64,000 nucleotides of DNA. Source: Mesorhizobium sp. CA8 (lineage in GTDB: Bacteria > Pseudomonadota > Alphaproteobacteria > Rhizobiales > Rhizobiaceae). The stretch covers positions 124,001 through 188,000 of the forward strand of contig NZ_JAIUHG010000009.1 in assembly GCF_020164955.1 (NCBI RefSeq). The letters run 5' to 3'. Positions 16,635-25,946 of the stretch are shown here, in pieces. The notes beneath the pieces were generated by a model. That model was not told the DNA's origin, ran no database searches, and saw nothing but the letters and a program-made list of their open reading frames with translations. Positions within the stretch are counted from its first letter, which is position 1. Every line of letters starts with the position of its first letter. The position numbers and the translations under genes were made by a program.

Positions 16635-17774
16635 TTATAGAAGCTTCTCCATGGCTCCTGAAGCGGTGCTTGAGCTTTGGCGACATCGATCTGTGGTCCG
16701 TTTATCGCCCCGTTGCCTAGCTTCAGCGGCAGATCTCTCTTCCGCAGACGCCGACAGCGCCGCCGTAATCTGTCGCAGTGAAACTACTCCGAGAGGCTGA
16801 CCGTTTTCGCTCGTGACGACGCCCATGTCGTAACACGAATCAGTAAGCGCCTTTGCGACCACCTCAAGCGTCGAGCCTGACTTCAACTGAGGCAGCGACC
16901 CGCTCTCGAATCGGGTTGCGGGATCCATGACAGCATCAACTCGTATGAAACGCCCACGATTGACGTCCTTGACGAACCTCGCGATGTAGTCGTCTGCGGG
17001 GTTCAAGAGGATATTCTGACTGTCGCCCTGCTGGACAATCGACCCATCCCGCAAGATGACGATGCGATCTCCCAGTCTGAGCGCCTCGTCCAGATCGTGG
17101 GTTATGAAGACGATAGTCTTCTTGAGCTCCGACTGCAGTTCCAGCAGCATCGTCTGCATATCTGTCCTGATCAGTGGGTCGAGAGCCGAATATGCCTCGT
17201 CCATAAGGAGGATCGACGCGTCGTTGCTGAGTGCTCGCGCGAGCCCTACCCGTTGCTGCATGCCACCCGACAATTCGTGAGGATAGCGCGTCTCGAACCC
17301 AAGGAGGCCTACGCGGTCAACCCAGCGCATGCCGATTTGGCGGCACTTCGCTGCCTCGACTCCTCTGACCTCCAGCCCGAATGTCACGTTGTCGATGACC
17401 GTCCTATGCGGCAGGAGGCCAAATCGCTGGAACACCATCGCCGTCTTGTTTCGGCGGAATTCGCGCAGTTCCAGCTCGGACATCTCGATAATGTTGCGCC
17501 CGTCAATGATGATCGAGCCGGAAGTCGGCTCGATCAGGCGGTTAATATGGCGGATCAGCGTGGATTTGCCGGAACCGGACAGCCCCATGACGACCTGGAT
17601 TTTCCCAGCGGACATGGAAATGTTGATGTTGTTCAGCCCTAAAATATGCCCGTTCGCTCTTGCGAGGTCGGCCTTCGAAAGTCCTTCCCTCACAGATTCG
17701 ATGTATCGCTCCGGAGATCTGCCAAATATCTTGTACAGGTCACGAATCTCAATCGACGCGTCGTTTCTATTCAT
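16635..17774 (-). CDS. proV: Betaine/proline ABC transporter ATP-binding protein (cassette 1)
   Basis: 379 residues from MNRNDASIEIRD. The ATPase domain has Walker A GLSGSGKST, the signature ELSGGMQQRVGLARAL, Walker B ILLMDEAYSALDP and the H-loop FITHDLDEA. A C-terminal CBS-like region follows (about 275-350: DAVMDPATRF ... GVVSLRQITAALS), as in ProV/OpuAA, where it senses ionic strength. It energises uptake of glycine betaine, proline betaine or a similar compound. The start overlaps the proW stop by eight bases. The tail (about 40 residues) is longer and more basic than in the paralogue at 44543, so the true end may have drifted after a frameshift. Confidence 0.92.
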   Translation of the reverse strand: MNRNDASIEIRDLYKIFGRSPERYIESVREGLSKADLARANGHILGLNNINISMSAGKIQVVMGLSGSGKSTLIRHINRLIEPTSGSIIIDGRNIIEMSELELREFRRNKTAMVFQRFGLLPHRTVIDNVTFGLEVRGVEAAKCRQIGMRWVDRVGLLGFETRYPHELSGGMQQRVGLARALSNDASILLMDEAYSALDPLIRTDMQTMLLELQSELKKTIVFITHDLDEALRLGDRIVILRDGSIVQQGDSQNILLNPADDYIARFVKDVNRGRFIRVDAVMDPATRFESGSLPQLKSGSTLEVVAKALTDSCYDMGVVTSENGQPLGVVSLRQITAALSASAEERSAAEARQRGDKRTTDRCRQSSSTASGAMEKLL

Positions 17775-18654
17775 GCGCTGCACCTTGATGTCTTTGCAGC
17801 CTGTGCCCATAGGCCTGGCTGATGCGGTCGAAAATAATTGCGATGCCGACGATGGCAAAACCATTGAGTATACCTTGCGTGAAGTACTGGTTGGCGATGG
17901 CTTGCAGGACGTTCAGGCCGAGTCCCTGCACTCCAATCATCGAAGCGATGACAACCATGCCAAGCGCCATCATGATCGTCTGATTGATGCCGGCCATGAT
18001 CGTCGGCATGGCAAGCGGCAACTGCACCTTCCAGAGCTTCTGCCCTCGCGAACAGCCATAGGCATCGGCTGCTTCCAATACCTCCTTGTCGACCAGACGA
18101 ATGCCGAGATCGGTGAGGCGGATGATCGGCGGGATCGCATAGATCACCACCGCGATGAATCCAGGCACGCGCCCGATGCCCAGGAGCATCACGACCGGAA
18201 TAAGATAGACGAAGGGCGGCATGGTCTGCATGACGTCAAGCACCGTCTGCACGACCCCGCCCACATGCTTGAAGCGGTTCATCAGTATGCCTAGCGGCAT
18301 GCCTATGGCGATGGAGAAGACCGTCGCGGCGAACACGAGCGAAATTGTCTTCATCGCGTCCTGCCACAAGCCAAGAAGGCCTATCGCGATCAGCGTTCCC
18401 ACGACGCCAGCAACCACACTCCATTTACGTGCCGCTATCCAAGCGATCAAGGCCAGTGCAAGGACAACGAGCGGCCAGGGTGCACGCGAAACTACATCCT
18501 CGAGGAAGATCAGGACACGCTGCAGCGGATAAAAGAAATTCTCGATCGAGTCACCGTAGACGCGCGTGAGGTTCCTAAGAGAACCGTCGATTGCCCGTTT
18601 GATGACCAACAGGAATTCAGGCTCCAATTGAGGAAATTTGAATAGCCAATCCAT
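17767..18654 (-). CDS. proW: Betaine/proline ABC transporter permease (cassette 1)
   Basis: 295 residues (MDWLFKFPQL...). An N-terminal amphipathic stretch is followed by about six to seven membrane helices. The BPD permease EAA loop reads EAADAYGCSRGQKLWKVQLP, contacting the ATPase. The PPFVYLIPVVMLLGIGRVPG block is typical of ProW/OpuAB. It forms the inner-membrane channel with ProV and ProX. It is separated from proX by 202 bases containing a strong stem-loop, and overlaps proV by eight bases. It is nearly the same protein as 45573-46460 over the C-terminal two thirds. Confidence 0.93.
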   Translation of the reverse strand: MDWLFKFPQLEPEFLLVIKRAIDGSLRNLTRVYGDSIENFFYPLQRVLIFLEDVVSRAPWPLVVLALALIAWIAARKWSVVAGVVGTLIAIGLLGLWQDAMKTISLVFAATVFSIAIGMPLGILMNRFKHVGGVVQTVLDVMQTMPPFVYLIPVVMLLGIGRVPGFIAVVIYAIPPIIRLTDLGIRLVDKEVLEAADAYGCSRGQKLWKVQLPLAMPTIMAGINQTIMMALGMVVIASMIGVQGLGLNVLQAIANQYFTQGILNGFAIVGIAIIFDRISQAYGHRLQRHQGAAHE

Positions 18655-18804
18655 ATCGCGGTGCCCTATCGTGAGTGCCCTATCGACGGCGCGGTCATGA
18701 CGCACTGAGAATTTGCCAGCGACTTGGTGCGCGGAGACCAAACGTTGCTCTCCCAAGGTCGAGAGCTTACATGTACGATATGTGGATATCGTTGGGGTAC
18801 GCAG

Positions 18805-18839
18805 GTGCGGGCCTCGAGCAAACCTCTCGAAACCCGCAC
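18805..18839 (-). promoter_or_regulatory. Stem-loop between proX and proW (cassette 1)
   Basis: In the transcript direction, GTGCGGG pairs with CCCGCAC. A 2x2 internal loop follows, then TCGAG/CTCGA, closing a 7-base loop. There is no T-run, so it is more likely an mRNA-stability or partial attenuation element that keeps proX expression above proW/proV. The second cassette has a different stem-loop at the same place. Confidence 0.6.
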
Positions 18840-18856
18840 TTGCAAGTCGGCAGAAC

Positions 18857-19852
18857 TTAGAGCGCGGCCTTGACCTTTTCGGCAACGTCAGCGGAGACCC
18901 ACTTGGTCCAGACTTCCGGCATGTTCTGAATGAACCACTTGGCGCCGTCGGCTCCGCTGGCCTGGTTCTCGGTCATCCACAGCATCACCTTGCCGACTTC
19001 AGCCTGCGTCCAGCTGCGCTTGCCGAAATACTCCATTACCTGGTCCACACCGCCACGCTGCAGGTATTTGCTGCTGGCCAAGGTCACCATTTCGGCTGGC
19101 TTCCAATAATTCGGCTTAGGATCCGGGCAGTCCTGCTTCGTGGTGCAGTGTGTCCACTCGGCGTCGTCGTGCGCGGGGCCTTCTAGACGGACCATCGGGT
19201 ACTTCACCAGAAGTGAAGTCGGAGCCCAGTAGGAAGCGATGAAGCCCTGCTTCTGCTCGTACGCTTTGGCGATCGCGCCGTCGAGAGCTGCTGCCGACCC
19301 GGTCGGGACCAGTTCAAAGCCCTTCTTCTCGGCCTCAAAGGCCTTGAAAAGTTGCGACGTCACGACTGTATCGCCCCAACCCTGTGGGCCCTGGAGAATC
19401 CCGCCTTTGGACGGATCCTCCGGAGCCGGAAAGAGGTCTGGATGCTTCAAGGCGTCATCCACAGTTTTGATATCGGGATGAGCGTCCGCAACGTACTTGG
19501 GAATGTACCAGCCAGAATTCTGGCCGTCGCTGATCGCCGTTCCAATTTGGCTGATGCGTTTCTCTTCAGCGCCTTTCTTGTAGACGTCCCCGAGCAGGCT
19601 GGGCGTTGATTCCGGGGAAATGTCAGGTTGGCCCTTCTCGATCATTGCCGTGATGGTTGGCACAGTATCGCCTGCAACGGTGGTTGCACTGCAACCATAG
19701 CCGTTGTTGAGGATGAACTGGTCGACATAGGACATGGCCTCGGCGGACTGCCAGCTGAAAACTGCCAGCGTAACGTCTCCGCAAGCCGCGTGAGCTGCAC
19801 TGCCACCTAGCAGAGTCCCAAGGATGGCAGCGGGACATATTAGGCGTCTCAT
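18857..19852 (-). CDS. proX: Betaine-type ABC transporter substrate-binding protein (cassette 1)
   Basis: 331 residues. A Sec signal peptide (about 1-22, MRRLICPAAILGTLLGGSAA) ends at AHA-ACGD. An OpuAC-type periplasmic binding domain follows (VTLAVFSWQSAEAMSYVDQF; GWGDTVVTSQLFKAFEA; EVWTKWVSADVAEKVKAAL at the end). It captures a quaternary amine in the periplasm and delivers it to ProW. Start MRRLI is chosen for the signal peptide and the AGGAG site before it. It is longer than E. coli-type ProX domains but equal in length to its paralogue at 46622. The ligand is probably a betaine, judged from the neighbouring demethylation genes. Confidence 0.9.
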   Translation of the reverse strand: MRRLICPAAILGTLLGGSAAHAACGDVTLAVFSWQSAEAMSYVDQFILNNGYGCSATTVAGDTVPTITAMIEKGQPDISPESTPSLLGDVYKKGAEEKRISQIGTAISDGQNSGWYIPKYVADAHPDIKTVDDALKHPDLFPAPEDPSKGGILQGPQGWGDTVVTSQLFKAFEAEKKGFELVPTGSAAALDGAIAKAYEQKQGFIASYWAPTSLLVKYPMVRLEGPAHDDAEWTHCTTKQDCPDPKPNYWKPAEMVTLASSKYLQRGGVDQVMEYFGKRSWTQAEVGKVMLWMTENQASGADGAKWFIQNMPEVWTKWVSADVAEKVKAAL

Positions 19853-19966
19853 GTGTTCTCCTCTTATTAGGCGTGGCTTATTGACATATGGCACCGACCC
19901 CACGCTGCCCGGCGAAAATAAACCCTCTGCAGAACTTAAGACCTCGAGAGCGTCTTTTGCTCCGGG

Positions 19967-21544
19967 CTATGCGAGATTTGGCGAAATCTCCGGTTCTCTT
20001 CTTCTGACAAAGTCATCAAGAGCTTCCCGCTTCGCAATATCGAGCGGCGGCGGTTCGTACTGCCTCAGGAGCGACTCCGCCTTCTCTGCCGCCCGAACTG
20101 GAAGATCTTTGCGGCCATTGGCAACCCATTGCTCGTAGGCCTCGTAGTTCAGGATCTCGGGCGCGATAAATGCGTCCTGGAAATATTTCAGTGTGAACGC
20201 GTCACCCAGGTAGTGCCCGCCCGGGCCAACGCGACGCATGGCCTCCATCCCCTCCTCGAGCCGGTCGAAGTTTACGCCCGCAGCGTATTTGGCCATGAGC
20301 AGGTTCTGCTCGCCATCGGTCACCAGCTTGGCCAGGCAATGAACCATGCCAGCCTCGTCCCAACCCCCGGCATGCAAGAGCAGGTTGGCGTTCGCGGTGA
20401 CGGCAGCCATGTAGGAGGTGGCGGATTCATAACCGGACTGAGCATCAAATGTCTTCGCGGACGATTGCGACGCCGTGGTTCGCCATGGAATGTTGTACCT
20501 GCGAGCAAGTTGGCCGACGATGGCATTCAGCTGGCTGACTTCGGGCATCCCTGACATCGGGGCGCCTGACTTCATCGACACCGAAACTGAATACTGTCCA
20601 TAAATCGTTTTGGTGCCGGGCGCGACGAGTTGGGTGTAGGCTACGCCTGCAACGGCCTCGGCATTCAGTTGCACAACGGTGGATATCACGTCGGCGGGTG
20701 TATTCGCCGCCCCAAGGACAAATGGTGAAATCAACACCACCTGGTTGGCCAGCGCGAAGACCCGTAGGCCCTCAAGCATGGTGGCGTCCCAAACCAGGGG
20801 CGAGTTTCCGGAGACCTGACCCCACAATACGGCATTTTCGTCCATAAAGTCCTGACCGTAGACGATGCGAGCCATGGCCATGCAGTCTTCGGCTCGTCCC
20901 TGCCCGGTGGTCAGGCCGTTGGTGGCCAGATCGATCTCGACAAAATTGCTGTGGGAGATGTGCAGGTGCCGCCACGGCACCGGGATATCTGTGGGCTCGC
21001 AAGCAAAACCGGTGCCCATGTGAAAGCCTGGGCTCATCTGGATGAGCTTGTTGATTTTCCGTAGGTCGGCAATCGTTGAAAAACGCCGAGTCCCATCGAG
21101 ATCGCGGATGTTGGGGGCGCCCTGCATCGGACAGAACGTCAGGGTGTCCACTCCGATCTCGAACCGGGTATTGTCTCCGCGGCCTGTCATCTCGAAACGG
21201 GAAGGCGCTTTCGCCAGAAGGGACTCGATCAGTTCGCCGTCGATGTGTACGCGCTGGCCGCGAACGTCAGCGCCCGCCTCCTTCCACTGCGCAAGTGCGA
21301 GCTCGTCGCGAAAATCGATGCCAATTTCCCTCAAAACAGTTAGCGAGGCCTGATGGATGTGCTCCAGCTGATCGGCGCTCACCAGTTCCACGGGTCGCAG
21401 TCCATAGCGTATCGTTGACAAACGCGGCGCGACTGCATTCTCGCGGGCTGCCTTACGGCTTGCGCGCCCGCGGCGTTTTTCAATTATGAGGTTCTCGGTC
21501 ATCATCTCACCACTTCGCAAGGCGCCTAACCGGACGCGTTTCAC
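19967..21544 (-). CDS. MttB-type (non-pyrrolysine) quaternary-amine methyltransferase
   Basis: About 525 residues with blocks of the trimethylamine methyltransferase superfamily: LRPVELVSADQLEHIHQASL and LREIGIDFRDE near the N-terminus, the FCPMQGAPNIRDLDG block, HISHSNFVEIDLA, and a C-terminal GPGGHYLGDAFTL region. There is no in-frame amber codon, so it is of the MtgB/MtpB/MtcB kind that demethylates glycine betaine, proline betaine or carnitine rather than trimethylamine. It would methylate the corrinoid protein at 15191. The GTG at 21544 has GGAGG seven bases upstream and overlaps the preceding stop; ATG at 21505 or 21502 are alternatives. The substrate is not certain. Confidence 0.88.
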   Translation of the reverse strand: MKRVRLGALRSGEMMTENLIIEKRRGRASRKAARENAVAPRLSTIRYGLRPVELVSADQLEHIHQASLTVLREIGIDFRDELALAQWKEAGADVRGQRVHIDGELIESLLAKAPSRFEMTGRGDNTRFEIGVDTLTFCPMQGAPNIRDLDGTRRFSTIADLRKINKLIQMSPGFHMGTGFACEPTDIPVPWRHLHISHSNFVEIDLATNGLTTGQGRAEDCMAMARIVYGQDFMDENAVLWGQVSGNSPLVWDATMLEGLRVFALANQVVLISPFVLGAANTPADVISTVVQLNAEAVAGVAYTQLVAPGTKTIYGQYSVSVSMKSGAPMSGMPEVSQLNAIVGQLARRYNIPWRTTASQSSAKTFDAQSGYESATSYMAAVTANANLLLHAGGWDEAGMVHCLAKLVTDGEQNLLMAKYAAGVNFDRLEEGMEAMRRVGPGGHYLGDAFTLKYFQDAFIAPEILNYEAYEQWVANGRKDLPVRAAEKAESLLRQYEPPPLDIAKREALDDFVRRREPEISPNLA

Positions 21545-22422
21545 TTGCCGCCCTCCAGCAAGGCGGCGAGTGCGGCAAGCAGCTCGCCTTTCATGGTTTG
21601 ATCGATTGGCCGCAACGGCTTCCTAACATTGCCGGTGCCGAAACCTCGATGGTGCGCGGCGGCAATGACACACGGGACATAGTCGTGGGTCCAAATGTGC
21701 AGCATGGCCGGAAGCATGCGCTTCCACGATGCTAACGCGTCCGCATATCGGCCTTCGGCGATATGTCCATAAAGTGCGACGGACTCGAGAGGGGCAAAGT
21801 TGGCCCCTCCCCATATTGCGCCGACGGCTCCCGCCATCAGCGCGTAGACGGTTGTCGTGTCGCAGCCGTTGAGGACCTTTCCGCCGGCCTGAAGGTAGCG
21901 TTGATGTGTGGTGAGGTCACCGGCGCTGTCTTTGATGTAGTTGAAGTTTCTGAGGCCGTTGAGCCGAAGATAGAGATCAGGCGAAACGCTGATGCCCGTC
22001 GCTTGCGGGATGTTGTAGCCGATGATGTCGACTCCAACTTGATCGTCGATTCCCCGGTAGAATTCAAGGAGACCGTTATCATCGGAGGGTCCCTCCAAAT
22101 ACGGCGGCAGTATCATGAGCGCGTTCGCGCCGAACGTCTCAGCCCTCTTCGAACGGCGGATGACTTCATCAAAATTGAGGGCCGAGCTTTGACATATGAC
22201 ATTGCAGCGGCCGGCGATCTGGCGGATACCAATACGATAGAGTTCATCGCACTCCTCTTCGGTCAGGTAGGGGTGTTGTCCGGTGCCGGATCCTAAAACC
22301 AGACCCTGAACGCCCGCTTCGACATATTGGTCGATCAGGCGTTCCCAAGTCTCGTAGTCTACGAATCCTGCCTCGTTGAAAGGAGTCTGCATAGCAAGAT
22401 TGATGCCGGCAAGGTTCGCCAT
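21541..22422 (-). CDS. DHDPS/NAL-family lyase or deaminase (cassette 1)
   Basis: 293 residues, a TIM-barrel aldolase of the dihydrodipicolinate synthase family. It shows GSGTGQHPYLTEEE near the N-terminus, the catalytic Tyr in GYNIPQATG and the Schiff-base Lys in YIKDSAGD. This family includes HypD-type deaminases that open pyrroline-4-hydroxy-2-carboxylate in hydroxyproline catabolism, as well as many pyruvate aldolases. It is directly downstream of a DAO-family oxidase and upstream of the MttB-type gene, and the same oxidase/lyase pair recurs at 51694-53935. A role after N-demethylation and ring oxidation is inferred. Confidence 0.85.
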   Translation of the reverse strand: MANLAGINLAMQTPFNEAGFVDYETWERLIDQYVEAGVQGLVLGSGTGQHPYLTEEECDELYRIGIRQIAGRCNVICQSSALNFDEVIRRSKRAETFGANALMILPPYLEGPSDDNGLLEFYRGIDDQVGVDIIGYNIPQATGISVSPDLYLRLNGLRNFNYIKDSAGDLTTHQRYLQAGGKVLNGCDTTTVYALMAGAVGAIWGGANFAPLESVALYGHIAEGRYADALASWKRMLPAMLHIWTHDYVPCVIAAAHHRGFGTGNVRKPLRPIDQTMKGELLAALAALLEGGK

Positions 22423-22434
22423 CTTTTGTTTCCC

Positions 22435-23811
22435 CTATACTTCCAGTCCTGCCTTTTTGAGACGATATGCCGTGGTCATTCGAACCCCGATTTCCGTGAC
22501 CAGCTTCGGGTAGCCCCTATTCGGAGCCGGGCGAGCCCTCAGTATGTCGATGGTGCGGGAGCTCATTCCAAGCGCGAACTCTGCCAGCGCCTTACCGAAG
22601 GCCGCTCCGCGCGACACGCCCGTGCCATTGCAGAAGCCGGTGCCATAGACATTGGTGGCCAGTTCGCCGAAGATCATGCCGTTGTTCTGGGCCAGCGTCA
22701 TCATTCCTCCCCAGCTGTGCTCGTACCCGATCGGCGCCAGTTCGGGATAACGACGTTCGAAGGCGATCTGGTGCGTGCGTTTGGCCCACTCGAGGTCAGC
22801 GCGCGAGGCCTTGAAGTCTCGCGCATAGCTGTAGACGTTTCTCAGAAAGAGCCGATTGTCGACCGTGCGCCGGAGCGTGGTGCCGAAGCTGTCGGCGGGG
22901 ATGACGCCGAAAGTCCGCCTGGCACCCAATATGGTCGATTCCTTCTCCGTCAACGGTCGGGTGAGGCTTGCGAAAGTGTAGAGCGGAATTGCGGTTTCAT
23001 CGAAGAAGCCGAATTTCGTCATATAGCCAGTGTTGCAAAGATATATCTTGCTGGCCCTGATGGCGCCGCCCGGGGTCTGGCAGACGTGGCGCGAATTCGA
23101 GTTATCGGGATTGTTGCTGTACTCGACGTCCGTGATAGGCGTATTCTCGTAAATCGAGCAGTTGCCCGGAAGCGCTCGGGCCGCGCCATACATATATTTT
23201 GCAGGTTGCAGCAGGACGGTCCCTGGCGCAAATAGCGCCTTGATGTAATGCAGAGAGCCGGTAATAGATTGAATCTCTTGCTTATCCACCCAAAAATAAG
23301 TCTGGCCAAGGTTATCAAGGGCTTGCGCGAACATTCTTAGGTTCGCTTCGCCATGGGCCGTTGCGGCGCTGTGGTACTTGCCTTCAGGACTCCAGTCGCA
23401 CTTTACACCCAGTTCCTCGACTGACCTCCTGATATAAGCCAGACCTTCCTGGTTGATCTCGTACTCTTCATTGTTGCCTCTGATGTCTTCGGCAAAGTGC
23501 TTGTTGCGCGGATTGTGGGCGAGGTCGATGGCGAAGCCGGCGCATCTGCCCGCGGCATTGTTTCCGATCCTGCCGGCATCGACGAGTACGACGGAAGAGT
23601 CGGGATCCAGTTCGGCCAGACGGCGAGCACAATGCAGCCCCATCCAACCGCCTCCGATGACCAAATGATCGCACGAAACGTCTTTCGTAAGCGTATTTGC
23701 GGGCTCAACCGGTCCCATCGTGGCGAACCAGCCCGATACAGACAGTTCAGGATGTACAGTCGGCACTCGCAAGGCGATATCCACCTGATCGTTGAAGGAA
23801 CGAGTGGCCAT
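22435..23811 (-). CDS. DAO-family FAD oxidoreductase (cassette 1)
   Basis: About 458 residues. The FAD-binding Rossmann motif is DHLVIGGGWMGLHCARRLAE (about 46-65). An ADP-binding acidic end follows (VVLVDAGRIGNNAAGR), and a C-terminal GMIFGELATNVYGTGFCNGTGVSRG block closes the domain. This is the DadA/sarcosine-oxidase/PuuB family, which oxidises secondary or primary amines or D-amino acids. In this setting it could oxidise a demethylated proline derivative or remove the last N-methyl group. Start MATRSF is chosen by comparison with the paralogue at 51694. It is first gene of the leftward cassette 1 oxidase-lyase-methyltransferase-transporter group. Confidence 0.85.
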   Translation of the reverse strand: MATRSFNDQVDIALRVPTVHPELSVSGWFATMGPVEPANTLTKDVSCDHLVIGGGWMGLHCARRLAELDPDSSVVLVDAGRIGNNAAGRCAGFAIDLAHNPRNKHFAEDIRGNNEEYEINQEGLAYIRRSVEELGVKCDWSPEGKYHSAATAHGEANLRMFAQALDNLGQTYFWVDKQEIQSITGSLHYIKALFAPGTVLLQPAKYMYGAARALPGNCSIYENTPITDVEYSNNPDNSNSRHVCQTPGGAIRASKIYLCNTGYMTKFGFFDETAIPLYTFASLTRPLTEKESTILGARRTFGVIPADSFGTTLRRTVDNRLFLRNVYSYARDFKASRADLEWAKRTHQIAFERRYPELAPIGYEHSWGGMMTLAQNNGMIFGELATNVYGTGFCNGTGVSRGAAFGKALAEFALGMSSRTIDILRARPAPNRGYPKLVTEIGVRMTTAYRLKKAGLEV

Positions 23812-24219
23812 GCTGTCATTTCTGCAGAATTTCGGTAGACGGGAAAGAATCTCCGTGACATGAATGCCAATCATGTCTGGCTGCGCAGCAAGGCTGGTGC
23901 TCCGCGGCGCCGACCGGGTCGAATGAAGCCGGGTTGACCGTTGACGTCCGAGCTGGGACGGCGGCGTGCTGATTAGCGGCTACCTGGCGTTGACCATCAA
24001 GAGCTTTCCGTTGATCTCGTTCCAGGGGACAATTTCAATCCAGGGGGAGCAGCTATGCCTGGAGAAATTCGGACGATCAGCCGGCGTCATGGTTGATTTC
24101 TGCGCCTATTTACGAAGCTACCGTAAGGCTGTCGTCCGCCCGGCGTAAATGACCGGGATGCATGACGAAAACACAATTCGCGCTATGATGCGCCCAGTCA
24201 GCATTCATGGAGACTCACT
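23812..24219. other. Intergenic upstream of cassette 1
   Basis: About 400 bases without a convincing gene. It should contain the promoter for the leftward oxidase gene and the rightward ORF at 24220. No clear operator dyad was found. Confidence 0.35.
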
Positions 24220-24531
24220 TTGGCTGATCACATTAATATTCAGCAGATCCTTCTTGAGCTTTCTGCGCTGGAGCGTTCGTTGAATGATCCTGCCACATTG
24301 AGATTCCTTAGAAGTTCGGCACAGGAGAACACGATTAAGACATTCGGGCGAAAGATCACGAACGGCTGGGAAGAGGCGTTGGATGAGGCGCTCCGCGGCG
24401 TGAGAAATATCTCGAACAATCGCCGAGTTTACAGCCACGCAACTGACCGAGGTGGGATAGGCCAAACTCAGCCCATCCTCCCCGGATGTTACCCGTTGCC
24501 GGCAATCAGTCCGCCAAATTCGACGCCTTGA
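24220..24531 (+). CDS. Small hypothetical protein
   Basis: A 103-codon ORF starting at TTG with GGAG upstream. The first two thirds look protein-like and helical (INIQQILLELSALERSLNDP; KTFGRKITNGWEEALDEAL), but the C-terminal 30 residues are Pro-rich and irregular, so the original end may have been replaced. No family is recognised. It borders IS-like debris and may be a remnant. Confidence 0.35.
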   Translation: MADHINIQQILLELSALERSLNDPATLRFLRSSAQENTIKTFGRKITNGWEEALDEALRGVRNISNNRRVYSHATDRGGIGQTQPILPGCYPLPAISPPNSTP

Positions 24532-24699
24532 AGCAGCGGCTTCACCCCCGAGGGTGTTGGAGCAACGGCCACGCAACAGTTCGAATTGCACAAGATTGCC
24601 GAGTGCCTCGGGTGAGTGCGAGGACCTTGGTAGTCATGCCGCTTTTTGGGCGCCCTGTGGCTTGGCTCTGAGCTACCGCTGAGGACAAGGCGCGAAGCA

Positions 24700-24925
24700 T
24701 GAGCACATGGTTCTTGGCGTCGACCTGGGCACGAACAATTGCAACATTGTCGCTCGATGCAGATGGATCATAGTCGTGTGACCGCGGATCCGTCGCGAAG
24801 AGGTGAGTGCGAAAGGTTGCTATCGGTCATGCGGAGGTCTGCCGCAAGCTTTGCCGGCAACGGGTTCGACGGCGCCGTGCGTCGCTCGCAAGGGAGCCCA
24901 TGACGTTCAAACCGCCTGACAACTG
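24700..24925 (+). pseudogene. Possible IS110-family transposase N-terminal remnant
   Basis: The frame from about 24708 reads MVLGVDLGTNNCNIVA, which resembles the RuvC-like start of IS110 transposases (GIDLGKN...). Further scraps (GAHDVQT near 24895-24915) might fit the next block, but the frames are broken. Weak evidence; no ends are seen. Confidence 0.3.
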
Positions 24926-25106
24926 ACACAGCCAAAGCTAGAATAGTCGGCGTCGTCTCGCTACGAAGGGGAACTGTATTGGGGGGCAGGACAATTTCGA
25001 TTTCGTCTCGCGTCAGCTTTCTTGCGACTCGATGAAATTGAGCAGGTGAGAATTCTCAGCTGACAGTTGGACTGGCCCCGCTGACGCTGACCTCTTCAAC
25101 CGAAAT
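24926..25106. other. Intergenic; no gene seen
   Basis: Short region before the IclR gene stop with no recognisable element. Confidence 0.3.
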
Positions 25107-25847
25107 TCACAGCCCGTCCAAACGCTCGGAGATACGGCGCGCCGCACCCATGACCTCCTGTGCGTACGCTTTCATTGTGCGCGACTTCATCCGGCTCGCA
25201 GGCCCCGAGACACCTATTGCCGCCTCGACTTTTCCTAGAATCCGGATTGGAGCCGCGACTCCGCAGACGGACTCGCGCCATTCTCCCTGGTTAATAGCGT
25301 AACCCTGAGCTCGGACCTTTTCGAGTTCTGCAAGCAGGCTGGTGCGCGATGCATGTGTGTTCGGCGTGAATGCCTTGAGATCGTCGCAAATGGCCTCAAT
25401 CTCCGCGGCCGGCAGGTAGGCGATGAGCGCTTTGCCAGTTGCCACCGCGTAGCAAGGCGCCCTTCCCCCGACCGTGGTATAAGCACGAACCGGCTCCGGA
25501 CTGTCGATCTTGTCGATGTAGAGCACCTCGCGCCCTTGCAGAACCGAAAGGTGAACCGTCTCGCGGGTCTTTGCAGCGAGTTCCCCCAAAATTGCTTCCG
25601 CTCCGGCCTTGATGTCGAACTTGTCCATTACACGCCGGCCGAGCTCCCAGAGTTTAAGTGAAGGCGCATACCGGCCAAAGGCCGGGTCGCGGCGAAGGTA
25701 TCCGGCAGCCTCGAGGGTTTTGAGGATGCGATGCACGTTGCTTTTCGGCAGGCTCAACTCATGAGCCAATGCCGTAACACCGCTATCCTCTCCGGAAGTG
25801 ACGATCACCTCCAAAGCGCGCAGACCCTTCAACAATGTCTTGTCCAT
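25107..25847 (-). CDS. IclR family transcriptional regulator
   Basis: 246 residues. The N-terminal winged helix-turn-helix (about 5-65) contains VTALAHELSLPKSNVHRILKTLEAAGYL, and the C-terminal IclR effector domain reads VHLSVLQGREVLYIDKIDSPEPV, GRAPCYAVATGKALIAYLP and VAAPI. IclR proteins bind small aromatic or aliphatic acids and control catabolic operons, usually adjacent and divergent. It lies downstream of the enoyl-CoA hydratase gene on the same strand. The probable target is the divergent promoter region at 26706-26840, which drives the CoA-transferase/dioxygenase operon. Confidence 0.93.
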   Translation of the reverse strand: MDKTLLKGLRALEVIVTSGEDSGVTALAHELSLPKSNVHRILKTLEAAGYLRRDPAFGRYAPSLKLWELGRRVMDKFDIKAGAEAILGELAAKTRETVHLSVLQGREVLYIDKIDSPEPVRAYTTVGGRAPCYAVATGKALIAYLPAAEIEAICDDLKAFTPNTHASRTSLLAELEKVRAQGYAINQGEWRESVCGVAAPIRILGKVEAAIGVSGPASRMKSRTMKAYAQEVMGAARRISERLDGL

Positions 25848-25946
25848 CTACCGGCCCCTCACCGATCCGCGCTTCATCTGTCGCTTCCGAAGCTCTCGGT
25901 GACGATCTCTCTCACTCCAGATACAGCCGAAAGCGCTGCAATACAA

